A stretch of DNA of 36,101 bases, taken from assembly GCA_003212555.1 (NCBI GenBank), contig QCPK01000012.1, positions 1 through 36,101 on the forward strand, in the 5' to 3' direction. The translations under genes were made by a program, and so were the position numbers. Below, in pieces: positions 1 through 8,454 of this stretch. Source of the stretch: Prochlorococcus sp. AG-436-K22 (GTDB lineage: Bacteria; Cyanobacteriota; Cyanobacteriia; PCC-6307; Cyanobiaceae). The notes beneath the pieces were generated by a model. That model was not told where the DNA came from, ran no database searches, and saw nothing but the letters and a program-made list of their open reading frames with translations. Position 1 is the first letter of the stretch. Each line of letters starts with the position of its first letter.

Positions 1-346
1 TATCTGAGAACCATGCCTCTACACCAAAGCTTTCGGTTATTGGTCCCTCAATTAACTTTCCTCCAAAAGAAAAAATTTCTTCAATAAATCGGTCAATTAA
101 ATTCATAGGATCTTGAACGGGATAGCTTTCAAAGCAAACAGCCAAAGTTGGTGGAATAAAACGGGCTTTTGTATTTGTATTCGATGGTTTATAAAAGTGT
201 ATTTTCAGGGGATCGCTACTTCTTAAGCAAACATCTTTCAAACCAAAGCCTTCTGAGAGCTTTAAATCCATAATAGAGGAATAGAATCTTCCTAATTTCT
301 CTGGTTCTCTTGATGAAATTATTAAATTAGTTTTAGTAAAATCCAT
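1..346 (-). CDS. VOC (glyoxalase/bleomycin-resistance fold) family protein, C-terminus missing
   Basis: An open minus-strand frame starts at an ATG (345/346 region, first base 346) and runs off the left edge, giving about 115 residues beginning MDFTKTNLIISS. The opening beta strand followed by SREPEKLGRFYSSIM is the classic start of a VOC-superfamily betaalphabetabetabeta module, where a helix ending in FY follows the first strand. Later stretches (FIEEIFSFGGKLIEGP and SFGVEAWF) match the second helix and the turn into the metal- or substrate-binding strand. The substrate cannot be told; members include glyoxalase I, dioxygenases and resistance proteins. It is divergent from the aminotransferase at 439, with a 92-bp gap that must hold both promoters. 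Family assignment is by fold pattern only. Confidence 0.7.
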   Translation of the reverse strand, partial: MDFTKTNLIISSREPEKLGRFYSSIMDLKLSEGFGLKDVCLRSSDPLKIHFYKPSNTNTKARFIPPTLAVCFESYPVQDPMNLIDRFIEEIFSFGGKLIEGPITESFGVEAWFSD

Positions 347-438
347 TAGAGATTTATATAATTTATATAAATCATTCAAAACACTCAATCAGGAAGTTTC
401 TGATCTTAGCGAAAGGTACCCAAAATGTTGATTTAAGA

Positions 439-1626
439 ATGATCAATCAAACTTCAATTTCAAAAAGAGCACTTGGTCTCAAAGCATCTATGACGCTTGA
501 GATCAGTTCACTTGCTCAAGAGTTAAAAAAGAATGGGAAGAATATTTGTAGTTTAAGTGCTGGTGAACCTGATTTCGATACTCCAAGCTTTATTATTGAG
601 GCAACTAAGAAAGCTCTTGATGAAGGTATAACAAGATATGGTCCAGCCGCTGGTGATCCTAATCTAAGAGAGGCAATTGCTCACAAGCTTTCTACAAAAA
701 ATAAAGTTCCTGCAACTAAAGAAAATATTCTTATTACAAATGGAGGGAAACAAGCAATATTCAACTTATTTCAAATACTCCTAGACCCAGGTGATGAAGT
801 TTTAATCCCCTCACCTTACTGGCTTAGCTATCCAGATATTGCAAGGTTTGCTCAAGGAAAGCCCATAATCGTTGATTCGCAAGCAGAGACTGGTTTCTCA
901 CTAGACATTAGTAAAATGGAATCTCAGGTTTCTCCTAAAACCAAAATACTAATACTAAATTCCCCATGCAATCCAACAGGAAGGGTAATGAAATTAAAAG
1001 AATTGGAGGAAATTATTGGACTTCTGAGAAGACATCCACATATTTACGTCGTAAGTGATGAGATTTATGAATTCATAATATCTGAGAAAGAAAGACATAT
1101 CTCTATTGCACAATTAGCAGAGGATATAAGAGAAAGGATTTTTATAGTTAATGGATTTGCAAAAGCATGGGCCATGACAGGCTGGAGAATAGGCTATTTA
1201 TATGGAAACGAAACCATTATCAAAAAAGCGACAGCATTGCAAAGTCAAAGTACAAGTAACGTATGTAGTTTTGCTCAAAAAGGTGCTCTGGCAGCAGTCC
1301 TAGAACAGCCTTCAGGGATTGACTATATGATCGATAGCTTCAATAAACGAAGGAATCTCCTTACCGAAGGATTAAAGGGAATTAAAGAATTGGTGGTCCA
1401 TGAACAATCAGGAGCCTTTTATTCATTCCCACAACTTATAGGAAATTTACCGGGCTCATTAGACTTCTGCAAAATGGCTTTAGAAGAAGAGGGATTAGCA
1501 ATGGTTCCTGGGATTGCATTTGGCCAAGACAACTGCATCAGATTATCTTGCTCAGCATCAGATGAAACTATTATTGATGGCCTAGATAGACTTAAAAAAT
1601 TAATAGAACGACTAACGAATCAATAA
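439..1626 (+). CDS. aspC: Class I aminotransferase, probable aspartate aminotransferase
   Basis: This 395-residue protein has the usual length of subgroup I-gamma aspartate aminotransferases. Visible motifs are SAGEPDFDTP near residues 40-49, the substrate-carboxylate loop region; NSPCNPTGR near 173-181 with the conserved cofactor-contacting Asn; SDEIYE with the pyridine-binding Asp and Tyr near 210-215; and the PLP lysine K242 in GFAKAWAMTGWRIGY. The final RLSCSAS contains the carboxylate-binding Arg. It would transfer the amino group between aspartate and 2-oxoglutarate in the cytosol, though prephenate or other acceptors are possible in this subgroup. It lies 132 bp upstream of the phnC-like gene on the same strand. 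The ATG at 439 is the only start that fits the family N-terminus. Confidence 0.9.
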   Translation: MINQTSISKRALGLKASMTLEISSLAQELKKNGKNICSLSAGEPDFDTPSFIIEATKKALDEGITRYGPAAGDPNLREAIAHKLSTKNKVPATKENILITNGGKQAIFNLFQILLDPGDEVLIPSPYWLSYPDIARFAQGKPIIVDSQAETGFSLDISKMESQVSPKTKILILNSPCNPTGRVMKLKELEEIIGLLRRHPHIYVVSDEIYEFIISEKERHISIAQLAEDIRERIFIVNGFAKAWAMTGWRIGYLYGNETIIKKATALQSQSTSNVCSFAQKGALAAVLEQPSGIDYMIDSFNKRRNLLTEGLKGIKELVVHEQSGAFYSFPQLIGNLPGSLDFCKMALEEEGLAMVPGIAFGQDNCIRLSCSASDETIIDGLDRLKKLIERLTNQ

Positions 1627-1758
1627 GCGTGAGATTGGGATTTTAATGACTTATAAAAACACTCTAATTAGAACATCTATAGAATATAGTTATATATCCA
1701 TATATATCTCCTATGGAAGAATTCCCCTTAACATTCATGCTCCATCAATGTATATAAG

Positions 1759-2496
1759 ATGAGTAACTTGATAGAAGTTAAGAATGTATCGCTAAAAAGC
1801 AGAACTAGTACAAGGATTGAAAACATAAATATCACTATAAATATCGGTGATCACATAGCTTTACTTGGCAAAAGTTCTGCTGGTAAAACTACTCTTCTCA
1901 ACATTATTAATGGATCCTTAAGGCCTACAACAGGGGAGGTAATCCTTTATGGTAAGGATATAAGTGAATGTTCTAATAAAACAAAGCAAAAAATTGGATC
2001 TCTATGGCAAGACCTGAGACTGGTAGAGGAGTTAACGGTTGGGCAGAATATAAATTGTGGGGCACTTGGCAGACGCAGTGTTGGTTGGGCGATAGCTAAT
2101 TTATTTGGACAGATCGATTATCATGAGTGTGCTCAATGCCTAAGTGCTGTTGGCCTTTCTAATAATATAATTAATTCTAATGTTGAAAAGCTCTCAAGCG
2201 GAGAAAAGAAAAGGGTAGCCATAGCAAGATTGTTACGTCAAGAGTGCGATTTAATAGTAGCTGATGAACCACTATCTAACCTAGATCCAACCCTAATCAC
2301 TACTATCCTAAAAATACTCCTTGGTGAACAACATGATCATTCATTAAGTATTGCTCCAACTAGTATAATTAGTTTACACAGGCCTGAGTTAATTGATAAA
2401 TTTAATCGAGTGATTGGACTAAAAGAGGGTAATATTGTCATCGATTCTGATACTAAAAATGCCTCTAAAATAGAAATCTCTAAGTTATATTGCTAA
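1759..2496 (+). CDS. phnC: Phosphonate/phosphite-type ABC transporter, ATP-binding protein (PhnC-like)
   Basis: A 245-residue ABC ATPase. Walker A is GKSSAGKT at 37-44, the Q-loop Gln is at 84 (WQDLRLVEELTV), the signature is LSSGEKKRVAIARLL from 145, Walker B is LIVADEP at 165-171, and the switch His is at 207. The length and the adjoining PhnE-type permease place it in the PhnC family, which powers uptake of phosphonates or phosphite. The downstream permease begins inside its last codons (7-nt overlap), so the two are translationally coupled. No periplasmic binding protein gene (phnD) lies upstream or downstream in this window, which is unusual for the family. The exact substrate is therefore inference. 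Confidence 0.82.
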   Translation: MSNLIEVKNVSLKSRTSTRIENINITINIGDHIALLGKSSAGKTTLLNIINGSLRPTTGEVILYGKDISECSNKTKQKIGSLWQDLRLVEELTVGQNINCGALGRRSVGWAIANLFGQIDYHECAQCLSAVGLSNNIINSNVEKLSSGEKKRVAIARLLRQECDLIVADEPLSNLDPTLITTILKILLGEQHDHSLSIAPTSIISLHRPELIDKFNRVIGLKEGNIVIDSDTKNASKIEISKLYC

Positions 2497-4055
2497 AACC
2501 TTTGAGAAAAATCAATATAAGCAAAGTTATTCTAACAATACTTCCCATAATAACTATAATTCCTGTGTTTATTCAATGTGTCAATGGTCTACATATAGGA
2601 GGTATAAATACATTAATAAATTTTATTCTCTCTGCATTCCAACCATCCCTTGATAAAAATGTAATCGAAAGTAGTTGGATTGGTCTTCAGATTACTTTGT
2701 GCTTTGCAATTATCTCATGGGTAATAAGTATAACAGTGGGTTTAGTCCTTGCTATTTTTAGTTCTAATTCATTGAATGAAATAATTGGTGTGCCAGAAAT
2801 CATAACAAATATAATTAGACGTATTTTAACTCTTCCAAGAGCAACCCATGAATTAATATGGGGGTTATTATTTCTTCAGATCTTTGGGCTAGCACCATGG
2901 ATAGCAATAGTTGCTATTGTGATACCGCACTCAGCATTAATTGCAAGGGTTATTTCAGATCAAATTGATAAGTTAGATCTTAAAAGTTTAATCTCCTTGA
3001 AATATATAACTCCAAGCAAAATGCAGGTATTAATAACAGCTTTGCTACCAAAGTTAATACCTATTCTAGCTACCTATGGTTCATATAGACTAGAATGTGC
3101 AATAAGAGGAGCTACGCTTTTGGGTATTTTTGGTTTAGGGGGAATTGGTACAGAAATGCAATTAAGTATTTTGTCCTTAAAGTTTAATGAGATGTGGACT
3201 TCGATATGGATACTATTTTTTGCAATATATCTATTTGAAAAAGCACTTAAATATCTTCAGAACCCAAGATTCTACTTCCAAAATATTGGTATATTCTCGT
3301 TAATATATTTACTATTTTTAGTTATAGCACTAGCTACAAGTATATTTTGGCTTAACGTAGTTGGTATAAACCTATTTGCAGCATTAAACATACATTTATT
3401 TAATATATCAAATTCAACTAACATGTTAATTGCAATAACATCATTACCTTGGTTCAAATTAATATTTGAAACAATATTATTAATGCTTCTTGCTTCTGGA
3501 ATTGCGATTGGTTTACCACCAATATTGCTTATGATATTTCAGGCAAGATATAGTGGAAAAATACTCAGCATATTTTGGATATTTTGTAGATTGATACCAC
3601 CCCCATTAACTACAATATTGTTACTGCTCTGTACAAATCCAAGTATATCTGTAGGAGCCCTAGCATTGGGAATACAAAATATGGGTGTGCTAGGTCGGCT
3701 ATTAAAACAAAATATTGACAACCAAAATACTAGTTATTTTGACGTAATAAAGTCTACTGGAACGAATAGCCAACTCGCGTGGTTATACGGAAAAATGTCT
3801 CATCAAAGCAACAGTTATTTAAGCTATTCATTATATAGGACTGATGTTATATTGAGAGAGACTATTGCAGTAGGAGCGGTTGGTGGTGTTGGGTTAGGAT
3901 GGCAGTTGAGGGAATCTCTAAGTTCTTTTGCTATGGAGGAAGTACTATTGATAACAGCTACCTTTATATCAATTAGCTTAATAGGTGAGATGGTAAGTGA
4001 GAAATTACAGAAACGTCTACTTAAAAAGCAAGGTTATGATGAAGTTCAAATTTAA
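2490..4055 (+). CDS. phnE: Tandem-fused PhnE-type ABC transporter permease
   Basis: A 521-residue, very hydrophobic protein about twice the length of a single PhnE. Each half carries a binding-protein-dependent permease module. The first (about residues 60-250) has the EAA-like stretch ISLKYITPSKMQVLITALLPKLIPI followed by RGATLLGIFGLGGIGTEMQ. The second (about 320-510) has the matching IKSTGTNSQLAWLYGKM followed by RETIAVGAVGGVGLGW. The fusion supplies both membrane halves of the transporter in one chain. The start is a TTG at 2490 overlapping the end of phnC by 7 nt; no ATG fits without losing the first module. An SGNH hydrolase gene follows after 21 bp, consistent with a three-gene operon. 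Confidence 0.85.
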   Translation: MLKPLRKINISKVILTILPIITIIPVFIQCVNGLHIGGINTLINFILSAFQPSLDKNVIESSWIGLQITLCFAIISWVISITVGLVLAIFSSNSLNEIIGVPEIITNIIRRILTLPRATHELIWGLLFLQIFGLAPWIAIVAIVIPHSALIARVISDQIDKLDLKSLISLKYITPSKMQVLITALLPKLIPILATYGSYRLECAIRGATLLGIFGLGGIGTEMQLSILSLKFNEMWTSIWILFFAIYLFEKALKYLQNPRFYFQNIGIFSLIYLLFLVIALATSIFWLNVVGINLFAALNIHLFNISNSTNMLIAITSLPWFKLIFETILLMLLASGIAIGLPPILLMIFQARYSGKILSIFWIFCRLIPPPLTTILLLLCTNPSISVGALALGIQNMGVLGRLLKQNIDNQNTSYFDVIKSTGTNSQLAWLYGKMSHQSNSYLSYSLYRTDVILRETIAVGAVGGVGLGWQLRESLSSFAMEEVLLITATFISISLIGEMVSEKLQKRLLKKQGYDEVQI

Positions 4056-4076
4056 CAAATACCTTATTGATGTTTT

Positions 4077-4721
4077 ATGAAATCAGAAATAAAGCAATTA
4101 ATAGTCATTGGAGACAGCTCAGTCTATGGGTGGGGAGATAGTGAAGGTGGTGGTTGGTGCGGCAGACTTCGTAGACATTGGATGGATTCCTCCTCTAACC
4201 CTGTCCTTTATCCGCTAGGGATTAGAGGAGATGGCCTTGAAAAAGTTGCACAGAGGTGGCACAGCGAATGGCATTGTCGAGGTGAGTTAAGAAGAAAACT
4301 CCCAGCAGGAATGATTTTAGCCGTAGGAATTAATGATACAGCGAAGGTTGGAAGGATTGATGGTAGGCCTCAGCTATCAAAAGAGGCATTTAAGTTTGGT
4401 CTAGAAGAGCTCCTTAAAAAAATCAAGAAGGAAACATTTGTTATGGTTTTGGGTCTAACAGCTGTAAGAGAAAATAAAATGCCATTTGCTGGGTGTTTAT
4501 GGTATTCAAATCCAGCTTGTTCAAGCTACGAAAGATTAATAGAAGAATGCTGCCTTGAGCTAGATATACCATTCCTTGCAACCTTCCAAGAAATGATGAG
4601 ATACCCCTCGTATGAAAGTTTAATTATGCCCGATGGAATACATCTAAACTCAAAAGGACACAAATGGCTCTTTGAGAAAATATCAAATTGGCCCTCACTA
4701 CAAATATGGGCTCAGTCATAA
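4077..4721 (+). CDS. SGNH/GDSL-family hydrolase
   Basis: A 214-residue esterase/lipase-like protein. Block I is VIGDSSVYGWG with the nucleophile Ser14. Block II is the glycine in GIRGDG near 48-53, block III is GINDT with Asn86, and block V is PDGIHLNSKGH with Asp186 and His189. All four SGNH catalytic positions are present, so the enzyme should be active as an acyl, acetyl or lysophospholipid hydrolase; the substrate cannot be read from sequence. No signal peptide is seen, suggesting a cytosolic protein. It lies 21 bp after the transporter permease, so co-transcription with phnCE is likely. It converges on the DUF92 gene with a 44-bp gap. Confidence 0.85.
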   Translation: MKSEIKQLIVIGDSSVYGWGDSEGGGWCGRLRRHWMDSSSNPVLYPLGIRGDGLEKVAQRWHSEWHCRGELRRKLPAGMILAVGINDTAKVGRIDGRPQLSKEAFKFGLEELLKKIKKETFVMVLGLTAVRENKMPFAGCLWYSNPACSSYERLIEECCLELDIPFLATFQEMMRYPSYESLIMPDGIHLNSKGHKWLFEKISNWPSLQIWAQS

Positions 4722-4765
4722 ATTACTACAAGCATGACTGAAGAGTTTAAACACTTACTAATAAC

Positions 4766-5506
4766 TTAAATTAATAGCAGTGCAAAACCAATAGAAAAAG
4801 CTGAGGAAAAGCTTGTTTGAATGAAGTTAACTAATTCATTAGAAATCCATCCGATTTTATTTTGAAAGAGTGCACCAAAATAACTTTCCGCTAAAGTAGC
4901 TATAAAACCACTAATGATAACGATTAGTAGTGATAACAAAGTAGGTAAAAGATTCAGCTTATACATTATTAATCCCATTAAGAAACTACCAACAAAACTC
5001 GCAAATGTTCCCTCCAGACTAATAGCTCCATCTGTCCCCGCTGGGACAGGACGAAGATTAGTAATTAGGTATGTTCTGCGTCCCCACCTCTTACCAATTT
5101 CACTTCCAAAAGTATCAGCTAATTTAGCTGAGAAGCTCGATGCAAAGCCTAGAAAAATTAAATACTCACCGGAACCATTTAAAATTTTGTATGTAAGTGC
5201 CAAAATTGCTCCAGTTGCTGCGGACCCCCAGAGATTCTCTGGTCCACGTTTACCGCCCCTTCCCTCTGCAATACCTTTAGACATCTTGAACGAATAGCCT
5301 AGTTTTGTAACAGCTGTACCAAATAACATATAAAAAGCAACCGCGAGCCAAGCATTCCAACCAATACATCCCATGAGTATTGTCCCTAGAATTCCTGCAT
5401 GAAACCAACCCTCCTTAGTTAGAAATGGGAGGCGATGAGCTATTAATATAATAATAAAATTAATAAAGAACGCCCAGAACCAATCAGATTGAAGAAGAAG
5501 AGTCAA
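4766..5506 (-). CDS. DUF92 family membrane protein, phytyl-phosphate kinase (VTE6)-like
   Basis: A 246-residue integral membrane protein with about six hydrophobic helices. It has the DUF92/TIGR00297 hallmarks: the loop SAKLADTFGSEIGKRWG near 105-120, VPAGTDGAISLEGT near 155-168, and ATLAESYFGALFQ near 203-215. The plant VTE6 and Synechocystis sll0875 members phosphorylate phytyl phosphate to phytyl diphosphate, recycling chlorophyll-derived phytol into tocopherol and phylloquinone. The same role here is family-based inference, strengthened by menB elsewhere in the window. The start is TTG at 5506; no nearby in-frame ATG precedes the first helix. The 56-bp gap to rsmE upstream suggests a shared transcript. 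Confidence 0.82.
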   Translation of the reverse strand: MTLLLQSDWFWAFFINFIIILIAHRLPFLTKEGWFHAGILGTILMGCIGWNAWLAVAFYMLFGTAVTKLGYSFKMSKGIAEGRGGKRGPENLWGSAATGAILALTYKILNGSGEYLIFLGFASSFSAKLADTFGSEIGKRWGRRTYLITNLRPVPAGTDGAISLEGTFASFVGSFLMGLIMYKLNLLPTLLSLLIVIISGFIATLAESYFGALFQNKIGWISNELVNFIQTSFSSAFSIGFALLLI

Positions 5507-5562
5507 AGGAATATACTTCTATAAGCAATACACAATCTACTTTAAAATGAAGTTTCCGGAAA

Positions 5563-6330
5563 TTATGAAACATAGGAACTTGATCTACGCCAAGAACACA
5601 AAAGTTGACAAGCTGATACTGCAGCTGTTGAGGTTCTAAGAATAGATTCTCCAAATTCAACATATATAAAATTTTTTCGCTTGGCTACATCAAGTTCATT
5701 ATCAGTCCAACCACCTTCAGGTCCTATTGCTACCCAAAGTTCATCCTTTGCTTCATCTAAATCTAATAATAGTTTTTCTAAATACGTAGCATTATCTAAT
5801 CGAGTAGTTCCAATAGTAAACAAGGAACTATCATTTACAGTATTGGTCCAATCATAGAAAGAAGTCATAGCCTTAAGATTTGGCTTCCAAAGTCGCTCAG
5901 ATTGTTCAACAGCTTCATTGAGAATTGTTTGCCATCTCGAAAATCGTTGAGAAGAGACATCGTTATACAGTGAACGTTCCGTATTGATTGGCAACAAAGT
6001 ATCTATCCCAATCTCACATGACATTCTTATAACATCGTCAAACCCGATCTTAGGGACAGCTACAGCCAAGCATATTTCTGGATATGGCTTAGAGCAACTT
6101 TCAGATGGTGTACAAAAGTCAGTACGTAATTTAACAACATTTCTTTGAATGAAATCAGCATTCCAAAGGTTCCCTAAACCATCGATTACATTAAATTGAT
6201 CTCCTCTTTTAAGTCGAAGAACCCTTGAAATATAGTGATTCTCCTTAACAGTAAGCTCTAGATAATTACCCTTTACATAAGATTCCCTAATTCGATCATG
6301 ATGAACTAATAGACGTTTCAACTCTTTCAT
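5563..6330 (-). CDS. rsmE: 16S rRNA (uracil-1498-N3)-methyltransferase RsmE
   Basis: A 255-residue SPOUT-class methyltransferase. An N-terminal PUA-like barrel (about 1-70, including YISRVLRLKRGDQFNVIDG) is followed by the trefoil-knot domain. The knot motifs are visible: NTERS near 116-120, EQSER at 142-146, IGPEGGWTDNEL near 202-213, and the SAM-binding LRTSTAA at 231-237. The enzyme methylates U1498 of 16S rRNA in the decoding region of the 30S subunit. The ATG at 6330 lies only 3 bp after the stop of the DUF3531 gene, so the two are almost certainly one operon. Confidence 0.93.
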   Translation of the reverse strand: MKELKRLLVHHDRIRESYVKGNYLELTVKENHYISRVLRLKRGDQFNVIDGLGNLWNADFIQRNVVKLRTDFCTPSESCSKPYPEICLAVAVPKIGFDDVIRMSCEIGIDTLLPINTERSLYNDVSSQRFSRWQTILNEAVEQSERLWKPNLKAMTSFYDWTNTVNDSSLFTIGTTRLDNATYLEKLLLDLDEAKDELWVAIGPEGGWTDNELDVAKRKNFIYVEFGESILRTSTAAVSACQLLCSWRRSSSYVS

Positions 6331-6333
6331 ACT

Positions 6334-6783
6334 CTACTCAATTTGTTCAAATATTGAATCTGGGTGCTGTACAACATCCCAATCCTCATTAACACCGCCT
6401 ATACATAGCTCCTTCAGACGCACAATGTCTCCATTTATTTGACATAAAGTATTAATCAACACATCTAGGGCAAGAGCATCTGAGGTGCCCAAATCAACCC
6501 AACAACGAGCCCATTCATCTTTATACTCTAATTGACCAAGATTGTGCATTAATGCAGGTAAATTAGAGGATTGCTCATCACTGCTATAGCTCATCCAACT
6601 TAAATCTGAACCTGCCTGGTGTGCTTGCAAGTTTCCAGAATTAAAGCCCCCTAGTCGTCCAATTACATACCAACTGTCAAATACTCCGTCAATATAATTC
6701 TTTTCACCTTGGCTAGGAATATCCTCAAACCGAATCCATATCCAGCAGTTAAACGGGTCAATTTCTCTAAAGCGTATTTCCAT
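6334..6783 (-). CDS. DUF3531 conserved cyanobacterial/plastid protein
   Basis: A 149-residue soluble protein recognised by the cyanobacterial DUF3531 pattern. It has an N-terminal REIDPFNCWIW, then GVFDSWYVIGRLGGFNSGNLQ, and a C-terminal CWVDLGTSDALALDVLINTL followed by GGVNEDWDV. These aromatic- and glycine-rich stretches are the conserved core of the family in oxygenic phototrophs. No biochemical function is established that I know of. It sits 3 bp upstream of rsmE on the same strand, which hints at a ribosome- or plastid-type housekeeping role, but that is guilt by association. It diverges from the ABC ATPase at 6898. Confidence 0.85.
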   Translation of the reverse strand: MEIRFREIDPFNCWIWIRFEDIPSQGEKNYIDGVFDSWYVIGRLGGFNSGNLQAHQAGSDLSWMSYSSDEQSSNLPALMHNLGQLEYKDEWARCWVDLGTSDALALDVLINTLCQINGDIVRLKELCIGGVNEDWDVVQHPDSIFEQIE

Positions 6784-6897
6784 AGTAGTATGTGATTATT
6801 TGTAGTCTTATAAAAATAATTTTAAATTATACCTAGCCTGTAAGTTCTAAGTGATAATTTTAAACTTATCATAAGTTTATAGGAATATAAATTCATA

Positions 6898-7509
6898 ATG
6901 CTTAAGTTGAAAAACATTTATTATCACCCCTCAACATCTGAGAGAGCAATATTAAAGGGCATATCATTAGATGTTAAAAGAGGGCAACCATTAATAATTT
7001 CAGGAGCAAGTGGCACTGGTAAGACAAGCCTTTTAGAAGTCATCAGTGGAATGGTTTCTCAAAACAAAGGAACAATTTTTTATGAGGATCAAACATTAAC
7101 AGAAAGACAAAGGAGGGCAATGTGTGGGGTGGTATTTCAATTTCCCGAACGTCATTTCATAGGTATGACAGTAGCTCATGAACTTCGTCTAGGGCATCGA
7201 AGATTATCAGGTGATCTCCAGGCAGAAGTGTTAACAAAGGTGGGGTTGGGTTTAATTGATATCTCCGAATTTCCAGAAAGACTTAGTGGAGGCCAGCAAA
7301 GACGTTTAGCTATAGCTGTACAATTAATAAGAAGACCTAAAGTTCTATTACTTGATGAGCCTACAGCAGGTTTAGACTGGTCAATCCGAGATGGAATTCT
7401 CAGATTAATCAAAAAACTATCACAGGAACAATATATGATTATAGTTACTCACGAACCGGAAATATTTTCTTCCTGGAATATCACTAATTATCAATTAGAG
7501 ACTAAATAG
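6898..7509 (+). CDS. ABC transporter ATP-binding protein, ECF (EcfA)-like
   Basis: A compact 203-residue ABC ATPase. Walker A is GASGTGKT at 36-43, the signature LSGGQQRRLAIA is at 129-140, Walker B VLLLDEP is at 149-155, and the switch His is at 185. The Q-loop reads FQFPERHF (80-87), which resembles the FQFPEHQ-type loop of energy-coupling-factor transporter ATPases rather than importers with ordinary Q-loops. It therefore may pair with a membrane T-component and S-components such as the BioY encoded 4 kb away. No T-component gene lies in the window. It is followed by hslO after 27 bp on the same strand. Confidence 0.78.
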   Translation: MLKLKNIYYHPSTSERAILKGISLDVKRGQPLIISGASGTGKTSLLEVISGMVSQNKGTIFYEDQTLTERQRRAMCGVVFQFPERHFIGMTVAHELRLGHRRLSGDLQAEVLTKVGLGLIDISEFPERLSGGQQRRLAIAVQLIRRPKVLLLDEPTAGLDWSIRDGILRLIKKLSQEQYMIIVTHEPEIFSSWNITNYQLETK

Positions 7510-7536
7510 GTTGAATATAGTTATTTAATTAATCTC

Positions 7537-8442
7537 ATGAAAGATAATCTTGTAAGAGCAACAGCCGCTGATGGTGGAATCAGTCTTGTAGCTGTAAGTA
7601 CGACAGAAACAGTTAACGAAGCAAAAAGTCGACATTCCCTTTCATATCTAACTAGTGTAATGCTTGGCAGGGCAATGGGTGCCGGATTATTACTAGCAAG
7701 TTCAATGAAGGTTCAACAAGCTCGGGTTACAATCAAATTTCAATCAGATGGCCCATTGAAAGGACTTTATGTAGATGCTGGCAAAGATGGAACCGTAAGA
7801 GGATATGTAGGGAATCCAGAACTAGAACTCGAATTAATAAATACATCTACCGCTCATCCCTACTTTGATTTTAGTACTGCTACAGGTAGAGGCTATTTAC
7901 ATGTAACTAGAGATACAGGCAGAGGGCAACCATTCTCAAGTACTGTTGAATTGAAAGGGGGCGGCGTAGGTGAGGATATAGCTTCCTACTTACTTCATTC
8001 AGAACAAACAAAATCAGCTGTCTTTGTAGGAGAAAAGATAGAGAATGGCAAATTAATCTCTTCAGGAGCTTTAATAGCGCAAGTTCTCCCAAAAGCAAAC
8101 TCAGATGATTCTCTTATAGATAGATTGGACAAAGAATGTTTTAATGTTTCACAATTTAATGAACATCTATACTCCTGTAAAGATAATCTTTCAAATATAT
8201 TTGAGCTTTTATTCCCATCACTAGGTCCTGAGGTCATACATCCTGCACAGAATTATCAAAAAATTTCATTTAAGTGTAGGTGTACTAGATCTCGTAGTTT
8301 GTCTGCATTAAAATTATTAGGAAAAAAGGAACTCCAGGATATTCTTCAAAACGAGAAAGAATCTAAACTAACATGCAAGTTTTGCAATAATATATATATA
8401 GTTGGAGAAAATGAATTGAAACAACTAATCAATGAATTTTGA
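7537..8442 (+). CDS. hslO: Redox-regulated holdase chaperone Hsp33
   Basis: A 301-residue Hsp33 protein. The N-terminal domain shows the family pattern: LGRAMGAGLLLASSMK near residues 43-58, then FQSDGPLKGLYVDAGKDGTVRGYVGNP. The C-terminal zinc switch is intact, with C247 and C249 (CRC) and C280 and C283 (CKFC), the CxC-X30-CxxC arrangement that releases zinc on oxidation and unlocks chaperone activity. In an oxygen-evolving cell this protects unfolding proteins during oxidative stress. The gene is probably co-transcribed with the ABC ATPase just upstream and converges on the CPP1-like gene with a 12-bp gap. Confidence 0.95.
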   Translation: MKDNLVRATAADGGISLVAVSTTETVNEAKSRHSLSYLTSVMLGRAMGAGLLLASSMKVQQARVTIKFQSDGPLKGLYVDAGKDGTVRGYVGNPELELELINTSTAHPYFDFSTATGRGYLHVTRDTGRGQPFSSTVELKGGGVGEDIASYLLHSEQTKSAVFVGEKIENGKLISSGALIAQVLPKANSDDSLIDRLDKECFNVSQFNEHLYSCKDNLSNIFELLFPSLGPEVIHPAQNYQKISFKCRCTRSRSLSALKLLGKKELQDILQNEKESKLTCKFCNNIYIVGENELKQLINEF

Positions 8443-8454
8443 TTATTAATATAT

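Noticed and set aside
4914-5297. 127-codon open frame antisense to the DUF92 gene
   Set aside because: Shadow of a real gene; no start signal or recognisable domain.
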